Below are positions 34,966 through 46,111 of a stretch of 64,000 nt of DNA, one piece after another (position 1 is the stretch's first letter; every line of letters starts with the position of its first letter). The stretch spans positions 235,120-299,119 of the forward strand of contig VCAZ01000265.1 of the NCBI GenBank assembly GCA_005784505.1, given 5' to 3'. The stretch comes from Bagarius yarrelli. Its lineage: Eukaryota; Chordata; Actinopteri; Siluriformes; Sisoridae. The position numbers and the translations under genes are program-made. Under the pieces are notes generated by a model. That model had not been told where the DNA came from. It saw only the letters and a program-made list of their open reading frames with translations, and did no database searches.

Positions 34966-35016
34966 TACGTCACTCTGGACAACAGCGTCTGCTAAATGCT
35001 ATAAATGTAAATGTAA
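34966..35016 (+). repeat. Solitary family A SINE-type tail
   Basis: GTCACTCTGGACAACAGCGTC followed by CTGCTAAATGC and a TAAATGTAAATG tail. No SINE body precedes it, so it may be the 3' end of the partner LINE or an extremely truncated SINE. Confidence 0.7.
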
Positions 35017-35371
35017 GTGTAGTACTTTTTAATAAATACTGTCCTTTATTGTTTTTATTACTCCTTGTGTTGTGTTTGAGTCTAATTTTTTTAGCCCCAG
35101 ACTCATTGGACATGGCTAATTTTCCATTTATAACATAAAATTTTCAGAACATAATTTCCATAGTTTTCAAATGGAATCTGATGGGGTAAATGGCGAATAA
35201 TAACCATAAAATATGTCCATATTGCTTGTAATTGCGCTAACATACATGTACACATCTGTTTTTCCATAAATTGTAAAAGCTGTGTTGATTAAAACCCCAA
35301 TAATGCTGTAGGTCCACCAGATCCCTGAACACTGTCTAGGTAACAAAAACGCCACATGAGGGTTAAACTTA

Positions 35372-35571
35372 GGGGAAAGAGAGCAGTGGTTAAGGTTAAT
35401 TGGAACTGCTAATTGGAAGATTAGGGTTTAATTCCCAGCACCACCAAGCTGCCACCGCTGGGCTCCTGAGCAAGACCCTTAACCCACAATTGCTCAGCTG
35501 TATAAAAGAGATAAATGTAAGTCACTCTGGATAAGGGTGTCTACCAAACACTTTAAATGTAAATGTAAAAA
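35372..35571 (+). repeat. Family A SINE, near complete
   Basis: Head with GAGCAGTGGTTAAGG, AT-shifted B box AGGGTTTAATTCCCAGC, body GGGCTCCTGAGCAAG and tail CACTCTGGATAAGGGTGTC. Confidence 0.9.
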
Positions 35572-35779
35572 TATGGCTTCTTGGCTAATTAACCCTCCAT
35601 CTATGTTGCAGACAAGGGCATTAAGAATCTATATAATGAATATCTATTTCTTAATATAATCAAATGCCCTTCTGTACTTATGTCCATTTTGTCAGTTAGC
35701 TTTCTTTAGGGAAATAAGTAACAATTTTCTATTTTCACCTATCAAATGTCCTTCCTGTGTCCCATTCAATCACCTTTCC

Positions 35780-36030
35780 TGTGTAATTGTGTTTTAGTAT
35801 CCATGGGAGGAGCTCAGGGCTCGTTTTGGCTAAGGTGCTACACTAAGTGCCTGATTTCTACCCCAGCACTACAGTCTGTATAATAGGTGGCATTTAGGAG
35901 CCGGAGGCTTATTTGCTTGATCGTCACGTTCAGTTTGCTCGCTGTCAAGTGTCTCCCCTCCCCTCGGCCTTCAGTTGCTGGCACAATTGAATCTCCCTGG
36001 CTAGTGCTGTCAGTCAAGTGCTTTGGGCAG
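35780..36030. promoter_or_regulatory. Candidate conserved non-coding element
   Basis: Repeat-free and GC-richer. A frame from 35887 encodes a signal-peptide-like start, but it begins with GTG and runs into a GA microsatellite, so I do not call a gene. Confidence 0.25.
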
Positions 36031-36049
36031 ATGGTGAGGATGGACCTGA

Positions 36050-36118
36050 TAGAGAATGAGAGAGAGAGCGAGAAAGAAAAAGAGACAGAGAGACAGACAG
36101 AGAGAAAGAGAGAGCAAG
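36050..36118. repeat. GA/GACA-rich simple repeat
   Basis: Imperfect AGAG and ACAG units. Confidence 0.8.
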
Positions 36119-36877
36119 CAGTCTGTCCTTTATTCAGACTGGTGTGGCCAAACTTATAGCCTCACTGACCCGAACACCACACACACTGGGCATGCAGAGC
36201 ACCAGACGGTGCCACACACACACAAACACACACACATGCACAATGATGGGGGAAGAAAATAAAGAAACCAGCTTTAACTGACATTTTAATGATTCAAATG
36301 CATTCGCTGTTGAATGTTGAGCTAAAAATCTGAATAAAACATTTAATACAATAACGGGTTTTAAGTATTTTTCTAAAAGCGCTAATAATGTAACAACAGT
36401 GATGTTCAGTACTGTATGAATCTATTAACGCTGCTACTACGGAATATTTACAGAATTATTATGCTGACATTTTGTACGCCAGTTTTGCCATTAATATTTC
36501 AATTTATTGTCATGAGTTAATTAATAATTATCCGATTCTGAGTGATAAAAACCCCAAAAAACCCCAAATTTATTTATCACATTTATTTTTTTATCACTCA
36601 TACTGTTACACAGCAGTTAGTAATTGTGTTGGATGGAAAAAAATAACATTCTATGTAAAGCAGACTAAAGAAATATTTCTGCTTAAAAATACGTGTTACT
36701 TATATTAAATGCAAAGCTGAAATAAATATTAGCTTAGCATACCAACTTCACTGGCTGTTCATGTGTAAGGAAGTTGTTCTTATAAAAATATGTTTGTGGT
36801 GGATGTATTGTACTTGTTCTGTTTAGTTTTAATTTATTAAGAAAAAAAATCACCATAAATGCCTTACATATTAGATC

Positions 36878-36879
<2 letters not shown>
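36119..36879. other. Unique stretch with short CA repeats
   Basis: Interrupted CA runs lie at 36175-36240. The rest is AT-rich and unremarkable. Confidence 0.4.

Positions 36880-36916
<37 letters not shown>
36880..36916. repeat. (ATT)n microsatellite
   Basis: About 12 trinucleotide units. Confidence 0.95.
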
Positions 36917-39659
36917 GGCTCTTTATTATCAGCCTTAAAAAAAATCTTAATCAGTGCATCCACATGTTCCACATCTGCACACAGAGAATCAGTTATTGGT
37001 TTATTCTTGTCGGTATTCGTATGTTTACACGCGTTACTGTAGAAAACTGATCAATTAAATCAGGATAACTGACAGAGTGATAAGTGACGACTGTAGACAC
37101 AAATGCCAAAAGAGGACATGAAATAAAATTGTTTTTTTTTAAAATAATGCAGATCTAATGAAACTCTTTCTAGTGGTACATAACAATAAAGAGTAAAGTA
37201 TTGAATAAATAGCTTGAGTCGAATAAAGACAGATCTTACAATCATTAATATATACCTGTATTTATGATGAATATTCAAACCGTTTGCAGGTTTTATATTT
37301 AATTGGAATGCATGGATGTACAGTATATACAGTATAAACTACTAAAATGCCAAAAAAGCAATTTTTACTCTTTTAGTGCATCGGTACTGTAAGCATAGTT
37401 CATCTTCTTGGTCCTTTATGGCATCCTTTATGTTAAGCAGACTACTGGGCTATTTAAAGGGAATTTGTTTACCATATATGCAATACCATTTATATATATA
37501 TATATATATATTTCTTTATGCAAATTAAACTCATTGTGCACAAACAGAGCAATAAGTGTAGTTTATGCACAGACTTAGAACTTATTTTAATCATCCCGAG
37601 ATAAGATATAGGCAGAAACTTTACACTAACCAGGTGTCCATCCTAAAGAAAAAGGTTCGAAGTTTTTCAAATGGCTGACGATGGTATTGCTAACCTAGTA
37701 ACCAACAGTAAATAAAAACAAGCCAAGCAGAATGGAGAGGAAACATCCGATTAGTCATGTGGGTTTAAATTCGCTACGTCAGAATTTATTCAGCAAATGC
37801 GTTTAAATCCAACTTTAATCGCAATAAACTTTTTATGCACAAGTCAAAAACCACCTTAAGTAACCGTAATGGGTTTTTTTTTTCGAAATTTGCCTTCCCA
37901 TCAGTCATTTCTGATGCAATACTTCAAAATGCGCGTTAACACAGGGTGATAGAAACAGACAGCAACAGACAGCAAACTGAGCACAGGGTGGAAGAATGGA
38001 GACATTGGAATTATGCTCAGCAGTGCTACTTAATGCACCACTGTGGCTTCCTGCTTTTTCTTAATCTCTTGCTTAAAGTGATGCAGCAGGGATTTATTTG
38101 TTTAAGTCATTCAGTTTTCCCACTTTTGCAACTGCACACATTGCTAAAAAACAGACCAACAGACTTCTAAACTTCCTGCCTGAACAATGATACGTTTGAG
38201 ATTTTATGGTCACTACTGCGAAATCAACGAAGATCGAGATACAGATAAATACATTATTGTACAATAGTTAAACATGGCCATCTGACATCACAAGAGCACA
38301 GTCACAACAGTGATTATTAAAAGTGATTATAAGATTGTTATTAGTCACTAGTTAATTTTTAAAGACGATGCAGAATATATTCAACTCAAAATTCTTTAAA
38401 GAAAAAAAAACATACTTCTGTTAGCTGAACGATAGACAACTTTGTCATATTTTAGTACAAAAAAAAGGGGAAATGACACAAGTCAGGACTTAATATGAAA
38501 ATGAGAAAGAATTATTAACATGAACTAAACCTCTATGTGTATAAATGTATCATCCAGCAATCAAAATGATTTCTTCAGGAAGAACAGCTTCGATATATAC
38601 TTACCAGACCTTAGTGTTAACAAAGACTTTAATAAATACTTATTAAAAAATCCTCTTTGACTGTTTGCTCGCTCATTTCCTGGTAAGTCAGTCAGCTCAG
38701 AGTGCTCTTCATCAGCATAAAGAGGGACATTATGAAGTAGAGAACTTCATGAAGTAAATTCTTTATCATTTAATGAAGTCTTGATTAGGTTCATTTTGAC
38801 AGGTGGAGGCTGGGCAGATGTTCATAAAGAAAGGACTGGAGCTTCAAGAAAAAAAGTTTTGGCAGAATATAATGAGCAAAAAAAGAGGGTCTGGTAATAA
38901 TAGCAATAATTTGGATCTTGTCATTTTGTCATTTTAAGTGGATGTTTTACATTCCGCTATAAACTGTGTACTGAAGAGAACTGCTTAGAATATCATATTT
39001 TGTACATAAAATATAAGTAAAATAAAGAATTTATTTTCTGAAGGTGAAAAATTTGGGCTATGGATTAAAAGAGACCGAATTATCAAATGTGTGACTACAA
39101 TAAAACACTGTACACGTGGTTATAAATCTTTACACGTGAATATGGGCTATAATAATATACAGCTTAAACATGTGTAAAGATGCATTTAAACATTTCATGG
39201 CCTGAACTTTCACTATGGACTTGTAAGATCATGTGACTTATATGTGAAAATTAGAAGATTTATTAGAAATAAATCAATCACAATTAAATAAAAACAAAAA
39301 TTGAAAGGGAATTGACATGTTAATAAACTAATAATTCATTAAAATGAAATTGTGTACAATATTACAATACATAATAATTAATAAAATAAATCATGTGTTC
39401 AAATGAGACAATTGTGCAAATAAATTAATTACAAATATAAAATTTTTACTATTAGTAAATATTAAGAAATAAATGACAAGATGTGGAAGTAAATCTTATA
39501 AAACAATCTAATAATCTAAACATATAAAAATAACCCAAACTCAGAAATGAATCATTTGGGGAAAAAACACATGGAAAAATCAATAGGATGTAAAATTAGG
39601 GATAGGGATTTATAATTATGTAATTATTTTTAAGTTTTTGTTGTTTGTACTTTCACTTA
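36917..39659. other. Long AT-rich unique stretch
   Basis: Almost 2.8 kb with no dispersed element. A (TA)n run lies at 37491-37511. No coding frame above 75 codons and no domain. The region 38900-39660 is extremely AT-rich. Confidence 0.5.
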
Positions 39660-39692
39660 ATTTTTTTTAATTTTTTTTTTTTTTTTTTTTTA
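39660..39692. repeat. Poly-T tract
   Basis: Long T runs with two AA interruptions. Confidence 0.9.
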
Positions 39693-39714
39693 AGAACTTA
39701 GAACGGCTGATTCG

Positions 39715-40200
39715 AATTCCGGTGCACCAGCATGACTGAATCATACAGTGTGTCGCCAGGCGTCGGTGCTGATTTAGCCATAACATCCTGTAGAAGCTTC
39801 AGCGAGTTGAACAAAGACAAAAGGGGAAAAAACAACAAAAGTCTGCAAGATTGCAGTGATATAAATGGCTGCTGTCAATGCTTTCTAAATCCTTTAATGA
39901 ATACAATTTTACGGGGGAAAAAACAATGTTATCACCAACCGCTCTACTTCAGCCTGCTCCATGCGCTGTACTGTAGGTATTTGCATCACATTAGCATTTG
40001 GGGGTGTTAACTTTATAAAGATGCCGTATGCAAAGATAAAATCTACTCAGTGACCAGCTCAGCATTTATTTCCCCCTCATTATCCTTTTAACAAGCCCAC
40101 AAATTTTCCATGCTTTAGATCTATTATTATCTCCAGACCGTGTAGACCGAGCATGTAGGTCCATGTTTTCTGCTGAATTAACTGTCAACAACTGCAAACG
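39715..40200. promoter_or_regulatory. Candidate enhancer with octamer-like sites
   Basis: Repeat-free complex sequence after a very AT-rich desert. It has an octamer ATTTGCAT in GTATTTGCATCAC (near 39979), GTATGCAAAGATAAAATC (near 40027) and SOX-like ACAAAAG motifs. A 92-codon + strand frame has no domain. Confidence 0.35.
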
Positions 40201-40557
40201 TTTCATATAAAGGCTGTTTTATTCACCATTTTAACGTGTTTAGCATGAAAGGAAAAAAATGGGGAAAAAAACGTTTTCTTTCCTAATAGGAAGAAGAATG
40301 TTATGCATGCAGTACATGGAATACTAGCATAGCATAGAGGAGTTGCTAGCACAATTGTTTTTTTTTCTAAATGCAGGTATGCAAATGTGAAGGCATTATT
40401 AAAGATGCTCCCGTAATACATGTGAGTTTGGTAAAATGCTAAAGTTTATTTAGGTTTGGTATTAAGTCAAGTCAAATCATTAATAAAAGAAAAAGTCATT
40501 CTAAGTCTTTATCTGCTCAGACATTCTCATGTTATGCAATTAGTTCAATTTATTTTA
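40201..40557. other. Unique stretch
   Basis: Nothing recognised. Confidence 0.35.
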
Positions 40558-40714
40558 GCACGGCCAGCGCCATGGGGTGATGGGTTAAGGCGCAAGTTGC
40601 TGCGCACCAGTGACCTGGGTTTGATTCTGGCTTTTGTTCTTCTCTCTCTATCTATCTTTCCTATTTCATCCCTCTGTCCTATCAATAATGGCTGAAAGAA
40701 TATCTTTAAAAAAA

Positions 40715-40754
<40 letters not shown>

Positions 40755-40757
40755 TAT
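40558..40757 (+). repeat. Family C SINE, complete with poly-A and (TA)n tail
   Basis: A-box region GGGGTGATGGGTTAAGGCGC, B box CCTGGGTTTGATTCTGGC, pyrimidine-rich body, CTGTCCTATCAATAATGGC and a 26-nt A tract, followed by TA repeats. A related, truncated copy is at 19775-19890. Confidence 0.75.
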
Positions 40758-41378
40758 CGAGCTATAGATTTTCACGGGTGTTCCTGGAACAAGCAAAAGA
40801 CTAAAAAATAAAATGAAATAAAATAGTATTTCTTTTACCTACCTGGATGTTATAAACATTAAAACTAGTTCAAATGATTTTTCCATGAATACCAACCTGT
40901 GTGTGATCGGCAGGGCAAGGGGGCTTACCAATTAATTGCCCTGGCAACATCAGCAAAGCGTTTTGTCTTGTGGATAACTTGAATATTTGTACATTTTCTT
41001 AGCCCACTTCTACAGAATTATCGTCATGCTTCATATCTCAAAAATAAGGTTTTTCTTTTCTCGGTCTGTATTCAATATCGACTGAGAAATATAGTACATC
41101 AAATACAGATGTTAAGGGTAACATGAGGTTAGTTAGTGGAGTTTCCTCAGTGTGAGCCAATATTTGTGTGTGTTGTCTACAAGCTGTAAACAAGGTCCTG
41201 GCAGAAGACAATGAACAATGTAAAACTGACAATTTTTCAGAAGGACAATCTTCAATGTTGCTCTATCAGGCAAGTCCAAATGATCAGGGTTTACATGGTA
41301 AATTACCCGTTAAATGTCATTTTCATCGACAACTACCCTCACAGGACAGGACTGGTCTATAGTACTGAAAAAAAATAT
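40758..41378. other. Unique stretch
   Basis: It lies downstream of the end of the minus-strand pseudogene. Part of it may be that element's 3' flank. Confidence 0.4.
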
Positions 41379-42960
41379 TCAGCACAAAATGTATTGTTTT
41401 AGGTTAACAAACATCTTCCCTTTAATCCTGTAGGAAAAGACTGGAAAAACTCCATTAATGTCTTTCAATTGGGTTACAAACAAACATGAGATAGTTTTGC
41501 AAAGTTCGTGGGCTCTGGAATGTTTCCGTTACCATGTAAACATCTGTCCACAAATGAACACTGGTATCCGGAACCAAAACCTAATGAAACCTTTGGTAGG
41601 CCTGTACATAAACTCACAGACACCACCATGCCCACTGTGTACTTTACACCATCACTGTTGCAGAAGGCAATGAGTTTTTTGCATTTCCTCCCATTAATAA
41701 TAATAATAATATTCAACTTCATATGTACAGAGCCAATGAAATGCATTTTTCACATATCCCATCTTAGTAAGTTGGGGTCAGAGCACAGGGTCAGCTATGA
41801 TACAGTGCCCCTGGAGCAGGAAGGGTTAAGGGTCTTGCTCAAGGACCCAACAGTGGTTGGAGGTGGGGCTTGAACCCAGGTGTTTCTGGTCTTCAGATTA
41901 ACAACTCAGATTAACAACTCAGCACCTTAACCATTTGAGCCACCCAGTTTAACTGCTGCTGCAAACTGACTGACAATAAAGAAATCATGTCACAAATGAA
42001 ACTGAATCTAAATAATAAGCCATCATCTTCTTATGTCCATTAGCCAGAGTTAGAAACGTTTTTAAAATTTGGGGGTTTATGAATCACTCTTATGAAGAAT
42101 CTGTATTTTCCACACATGTACAAGTGGTCCAAAATCTTGAATCTGATGGGGATAATGCTCCAAATAACACTGCTTTGGGAATGCATTTTGAAGTAAATGT
42201 CTACTTAAAGTCTTGGACTGTCTTCTCAGTAAACCTTGTGGAAGCACATTTTTCAAGTACCGTATCACTTTCCAAATTCCATCACCCTTTGGGACATCAT
42301 TAACAGAAGCAGCCCAGTCCAGTTTTTGAGGCCATTACCTCAAATTGTACCTTTGGTATAAAGGCTTGAGAAATCACCTGTGGTGGGAAAATACTCCATA
42401 AGGGGAACTATTCAGCATGTCAAATGTGGACAATCTCATTTTGATTAAGTTCTTAAAGCAAAGACACAAGTCAGAAGGGAAAACACCTTCATCCCTCAAA
42501 TCTTAGAGGATATCTGGAAACCATCAACTACATACAAATGTTTCAAGTAAATACTAAGAGGACAGCTTCCTTTACGCTATATTGTTTTGACATCTGGGCA
42601 TCCTGATGGACTTCTGCAATGTGCCGATCATGATCTTGTTTAGTTCTCAAACTGATGAGATACCTTACTTTGGTATCTCGTATTTCCACAAAACTTTCTT
42701 GGAATCCTGTCAATGAATGAGCAGCCAGATTTATATCTTTTGCAACATACAAAATGGTTCCTCTGACATTTGATCCTAATTTTTTAGGACGAAGGACTTT
42801 AAAGTACTCACATTTTTGAGGGTACTTTGAGCAGATGAGCACAAGGCAGTTTGCCAGTTTGAAGCGATTTGAACAATATCATGTGGGGAAATGGCTCTGC
42901 ACTAAAAACAAAAAATTTAAAAAAGTGCAGAAACTGAACTATTTTCTGGGTACCAACTTC
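41379..42960 (-). pseudogene. Decayed fragment of a multicopy fish ORF, possibly transposon-derived
   Basis: On the minus strand several frames together give a recognisable order of motifs: a 99-codon open piece (42842-42543) with RGTILYVAKD and NLAAHSLTGFQESF, then SCPLSIYLKHLYVVDGF, then a piece (42268-42077) with CYLEHYPHQI and FGPLVHVW, then FKNV and MMAYYLDS. After the SINE insertion come DGVKYTVGMVVSV and a C-terminus NLKQYILC with the stop at 41379-41381. I recall this order from repeated uncharacterised proteins in teleosts, some with N-terminal C2H2 fingers, suspected to be of transposon origin. Frameshifts, stops and the inserted SINE make it non-functional. The family name is uncertain; the existence of a broken coding unit is fairly clear. 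Confidence 0.55.
41712..41946 (-). repeat. Family B SINE inserted in the pseudogene
   Basis: On the + strand it reads from its tail (ATGTACAGAGCCAATGAAAT) through GGGGTCAGAGCACAGGGTC, GCCCCTGGAGCAGGAAGGG and CTTGAACCCAGG (reverse of a B box) to AACCATTTGAGCCACC (reverse A box). A 15-nt unit (CAGATTAACAACTCA) is tandemly duplicated near the head. Confidence 0.8.
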
Positions 42961-43499
42961 TCACATTGCACCTCTTCTAGTATTAATTAGTCTTGAAAAA
43001 TCAAGTATACTGTGTCAGTTCAGGCAGGCCTTAGAAGCCAAGCATTCTATAAGCTGATTGGGAGAAAAGCAACCCACTCAATTGGCAAATCTCAAACAGG
43101 GCATCTTATTTAAACACAGCTCATCTGCTGCTTCCTCAGCATGCCACTTTACAGCCCACCTCCTCCCTGTCTCTCCCTTTAATTTTCCTACTTTAACAAT
43201 GTCATTTTGTTGTCATTGTTGTATTGCTTCGTTCTGGGGGGATTTGTGCTGCTCTCCTATTCTTGAAATGGAAGGGTCGCCCCAGATGATGCAGCTGTTT
43301 CCCTGTTGAGGCTTTTCATAGAGTTTATGAAAAGACAGGGCTCTATACTGCCAAATGTAAGCTTTAAAACATGGCAGGTAAAGTCAACCTAAAGTTTGCC
43401 TAATTGTTTCACTTAAAGGTTGTCTATTTGTTTCATCATTTTTGACTTAAGAGGACCCGGTTGAAATAATGTCAATAAATCCTGGCTAATCTCTCATCA
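42961..43499. other. Unique stretch upstream of the pseudogene
   Basis: It could contain further decayed coding sequence of the minus-strand element, but I cannot recognise any motif. Confidence 0.3.
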
Positions 43500-43770
43500 C
43501 ATGTATAGACTCTATTTGTGAAGCCCTTTTACTTGCTTATCACACTCTTTGGGTGACCAGGCCTTTTTTCACATACGCTTCTAAACTCTGGAACTCTCTA
43601 CCCTACAATATTAGACATGCTGTATCATTGAAGGCATCTTGGTTAAAATCTCTTAAATCGTACTTTTTAAACTTGCCAATTGGTGATTTAGACATGATTT
43701 TAGGTTCTTTTATACTGTTTGTGTACAGTATAAAAGAACCTTACAGTTGTCTATTTATGTAAATCACTTT
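43500..43770 (+). mobile_element. L2/CR1-type LINE, C-terminal ORF2 remnant
   Basis: A frame from 43553 encodes FFTYASKLWNSLPYNIRHA then SLKASWLKSLKSYF. The pattern F..A...LWN.LP..IR.....S...F...LK..L is the hallmark C-terminus of L2/CR1/Rex1-like LINE reverse transcriptases. No catalytic RT motif remains. A perfect hairpin lies in its 3' part (43702-43741). Confidence 0.75.
43702..43741. repeat. Perfect 17-bp inverted repeat, 6-nt loop
   Basis: AGGTTCTTTTATACTGT at 43702-43718 and its exact reverse complement at 43725-43741 are separated by TTGTGT. Confidence 0.95.
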
Positions 43771-43783
43771 TTAGTATGACGCT

Positions 43784-43973
43784 ATTTACATTTACAGCAT
43801 TTGGCAGATGTCCTTATCCAGAGTGACTTACATTTATCTCTTTTATACAACTGAGCAATTGGGGGTTAAGAGCCTTGCTCAGGGGCAATGGTAACTTGGT
43901 GGACCTGGGAATTGAGCCTACAATCTTTGGGTTGGTAGTCCAACACCTTAACCATTAGCTACCACTTCCCCCA
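43784..43973 (-). repeat. Family A SINE, near complete
   Basis: Tail GGCAGATGTCCTTATCCAG at left; head with AACCATTAGCTACCAC at right. A short deletion removes part of the central body after CTCAGGGGC. Confidence 0.9.
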
Positions 43974-44399
43974 AATTAAACTGTAGCCTGTGTTTGTACA
44001 GAAATTTCAAGGTGAAGTAAACCAATCCGAATAAATATTAATGCATATCAAATATCTTACCTATAAAAAAAATAAATAAAAAAAGCTGTGTTCGTAGGCT
44101 GCAAAATCCAAAGTCCAAGTTTTTTTAATGAACAGAGACTCCTGCTGCACCACTGAACTTGCTGTTTATATCCAGGAACACAGTTTTCAGTCCAGTTTAC
44201 TCACTTATAAGTGAATGTATAAGTAAATAAAGTTTAGAGTTATAAGTAGAGCACACTGATATAGCATAAGAATGAACAAGTGTTTCCTTTAACAGTGTAG
44301 TTGCCTGAATATAAAATCACATAAACGCCACAATTCTGCTTTCCGTTTGCCGTCAGCTAACACAGAAGTATGATTAACTTGGTGTGTACAAACACACTT
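43974..44399. other. Unique AT-rich stretch
   Basis: Nothing recognised. Confidence 0.4.
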
Positions 44400-44560
44400 T
44401 GTAACCTATGCTTACAGCACCCTGGCAGATCAATAATTCATCAGCAACGATGATTCTTTTATGAGACTCATCGCACATTATTCATGCTGCGCTCTGAAAA
44501 GTAGGACACACATATAAAGCTAGAGAAATTCAGGCATTAATAAAGAAATCCAAAGGAAAG
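44400..44560. promoter_or_regulatory. Candidate conserved non-coding element
   Basis: Repeat-free block with ATCAATAATTCATCAGC, ACGATGATTCTTTTATGAG and CACATTATTCATGCTGCG. Composition and motif density are enhancer-like. Confidence 0.3.
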
Positions 44561-44860
44561 GTGAGCAGTCTGACAGACATCTGAATTAGTGTGCAACTTT
44601 CTGGTTGACAAGAAGAGACTGACCTCGCTGGTCTGAAGGTGTCAGTGGCCTAAATGTTTCAAATGGAGAAGGAATCTTTTTGCAGAGAGATGAAGTCATC
44701 TCCAACGCTAAATAAGTGTTCAGCCAGCTCTTATTTTTTCCCTCGCTGTGTCTTTAGCTCAAGGGCAGAATGTTTTCTGGAAGGTAACAGCTCACACAAT
44801 GTGCTGCGCAAAGCGAATCTAAGAAGAGTTCATCAGCATGTGTGTGCTTGTTTGAGCGAG

Positions 44861-44887
44861 AAGGAGAGGGAGAGAGAGAGAGAGAGA
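44861..44887. repeat. (GA)n microsatellite
   Basis: A GA run that continues as imperfect GA to about 44900. Confidence 0.85.
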
Positions 44888-45159
44888 AATAGAGAAAGTG
44901 AGGATGATGCCTTCAGATTTTAACAAGTGTCAGAAACCATCTGCTTGTGCAGTTCAGGGTGAGCCCATGAAAATGTGCACCCTGGAAAGGTTCTTAATTA
45001 AAAACACAGACCAGAGAAGGCCATGGCAGGGGCAAAAACTTGTAACGTCCTCTTTGGGTGAGACAAAGGGGTGAGATTAAAAAATGAAAAATAAAAAAAA
45101 ATTACTTAACATTCCATGAGCGTTATATTCAAGCACTTACAAGTAGCATGTAATGCAGC

Positions 45160-45420
45160 AGCGAAGCCCGTGGTCTGAATCACAATGACCAAATCGCCAT
45201 AACAATGTTACCGAATATACGGCTTGTGAAAGAGGAAGAGGAAAAAGGGCATTTCGTGATCTCAAAGGGGAACAGGGTGAAATAATTGCTTGCCCAGTTT
45301 TGACTAGGGTTGCATATGATCAAACAATGGGTGTGTGACATGCCGCTGAATCTTTGGCTCTAAATTAATGTAGAGCGGGATTGTTTGTTCTACTGCGTTG
45401 GTCCACTAGACACCGTCCCT
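45160..45420. promoter_or_regulatory. Candidate conserved non-coding element
   Basis: Repeat-free complex sequence between microsatellites and a SINE, including AAATCGCCATAACAATG. Low confidence. Confidence 0.2.
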
Positions 45421-45478
45421 CTATGAATTTTTGTTGTACTGTACAAATGACATCCTGGAATTTCTAGTCATATGCTGT

Positions 45479-45667
45479 GGGGAAGTGGTGGCTCATGGTT
45501 AAGGTGTTGGATTACTAACTCGAAGATTGTGTGTTTGAGTCCCAGCTCCACCAAGCCACCACTGTTGGGCCCCTGAGCAAGGCCCTCAACCCCAAATTGC
45601 TCAGTTGTATAAAAGGATACATGTAAGTACATAAGGGCGTCTACCGAATGCAATTAATGTAAATGTT
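45479..45667 (+). repeat. Family A SINE, complete
   Basis: Head GGAAGTGGTGGCTCATGG and GTTAAGGTGTTGG, B box TGTGTTTGAGTCCCAGC, body TTGGGCCCCTGAGCAAGG, shortened tail ATAAGGGCGTCTACC. Confidence 0.9.
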
Positions 45668-45940
45668 TGATTGGCTGGGATGCTAGGAACTAATTCTGAC
45701 ACTGCATCCAAAATGGCCACCATAAGAACAGGCACATTTTACGGAAAAATAACAGTAAACTTTAAAAACTCTAAATTGTAGATTTTTTTTTTTTACCCGA
45801 AAGGAGTACGAAATCAAACACACACAAAACATTCCCTTATGTCCCAAAAGGACATTATGACTATCTATATTTATAGGCATGACAAGAAGGTCTGCATTTT
45901 TATTAAGAGCCGCCAAAATCACATCATAATATTGGCAACG

Positions 45941-45985
45941 TTATATTATATTATATTATATTATATTATATTATATTATATTATA
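45941..45985. repeat. (TTATA)9 microsatellite
   Basis: Nine perfect pentanucleotide units. Confidence 0.95.
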
Positions 45986-46104
45986 ACTGTCCAGGGTGTA
46001 CACCTCCTTTTAGAGACTCCAGCAGATCCCCGTGACCCTGGATTAGGCGAATACGCGGGTATAGAAGATAAATGAATGAATGAATGAATGAATGAATAAA
46101 TGAA
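45986..46104 (+). repeat. (GAAT)n-tailed dispersed repeat
   Basis: CCAGGGTGTACACCTCC, CTCCAGCAGATCCCCGTGAC, GGGTATAGAAGATAAATG, then a GAAT array. Related segments lie at 46481, 49385 and 62305. The 3' microsatellite tail suggests a LINE 3' end. Confidence 0.6.
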
Positions 46105-46111
46105 TGAGTAG

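Noticed and set aside
35887..36159. Frame starting with a signal-peptide-like hydrophobic segment
   Set aside because: It begins with GTG rather than ATG, passes into a GA microsatellite (Arg/Glu run), and has no downstream domain.
39655..39790. Possible retrocopy or SINE next to poly-T (a CGAATTCCGG B-box-like word)
   Set aside because: No A box, no body match to families A, B or C, and no target duplication found.
40545..40796. 83-codon minus-strand frame
   Set aside because: It lies entirely in a family C SINE and its poly-A/(TA)n tail.
43058..43309. 83-codon + strand frame as a Cys-rich peptide
   Set aside because: No domain, and no match to the minus-strand pseudogene's motif order. 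It is probably chance.
45479..45560. tRNA gene
   Set aside because: A and B boxes are present, but the sequence lacks a foldable acceptor stem and anticodon loop and is one of many copies with a SINE body and tail. The same reasoning applies to all the other SINE heads.
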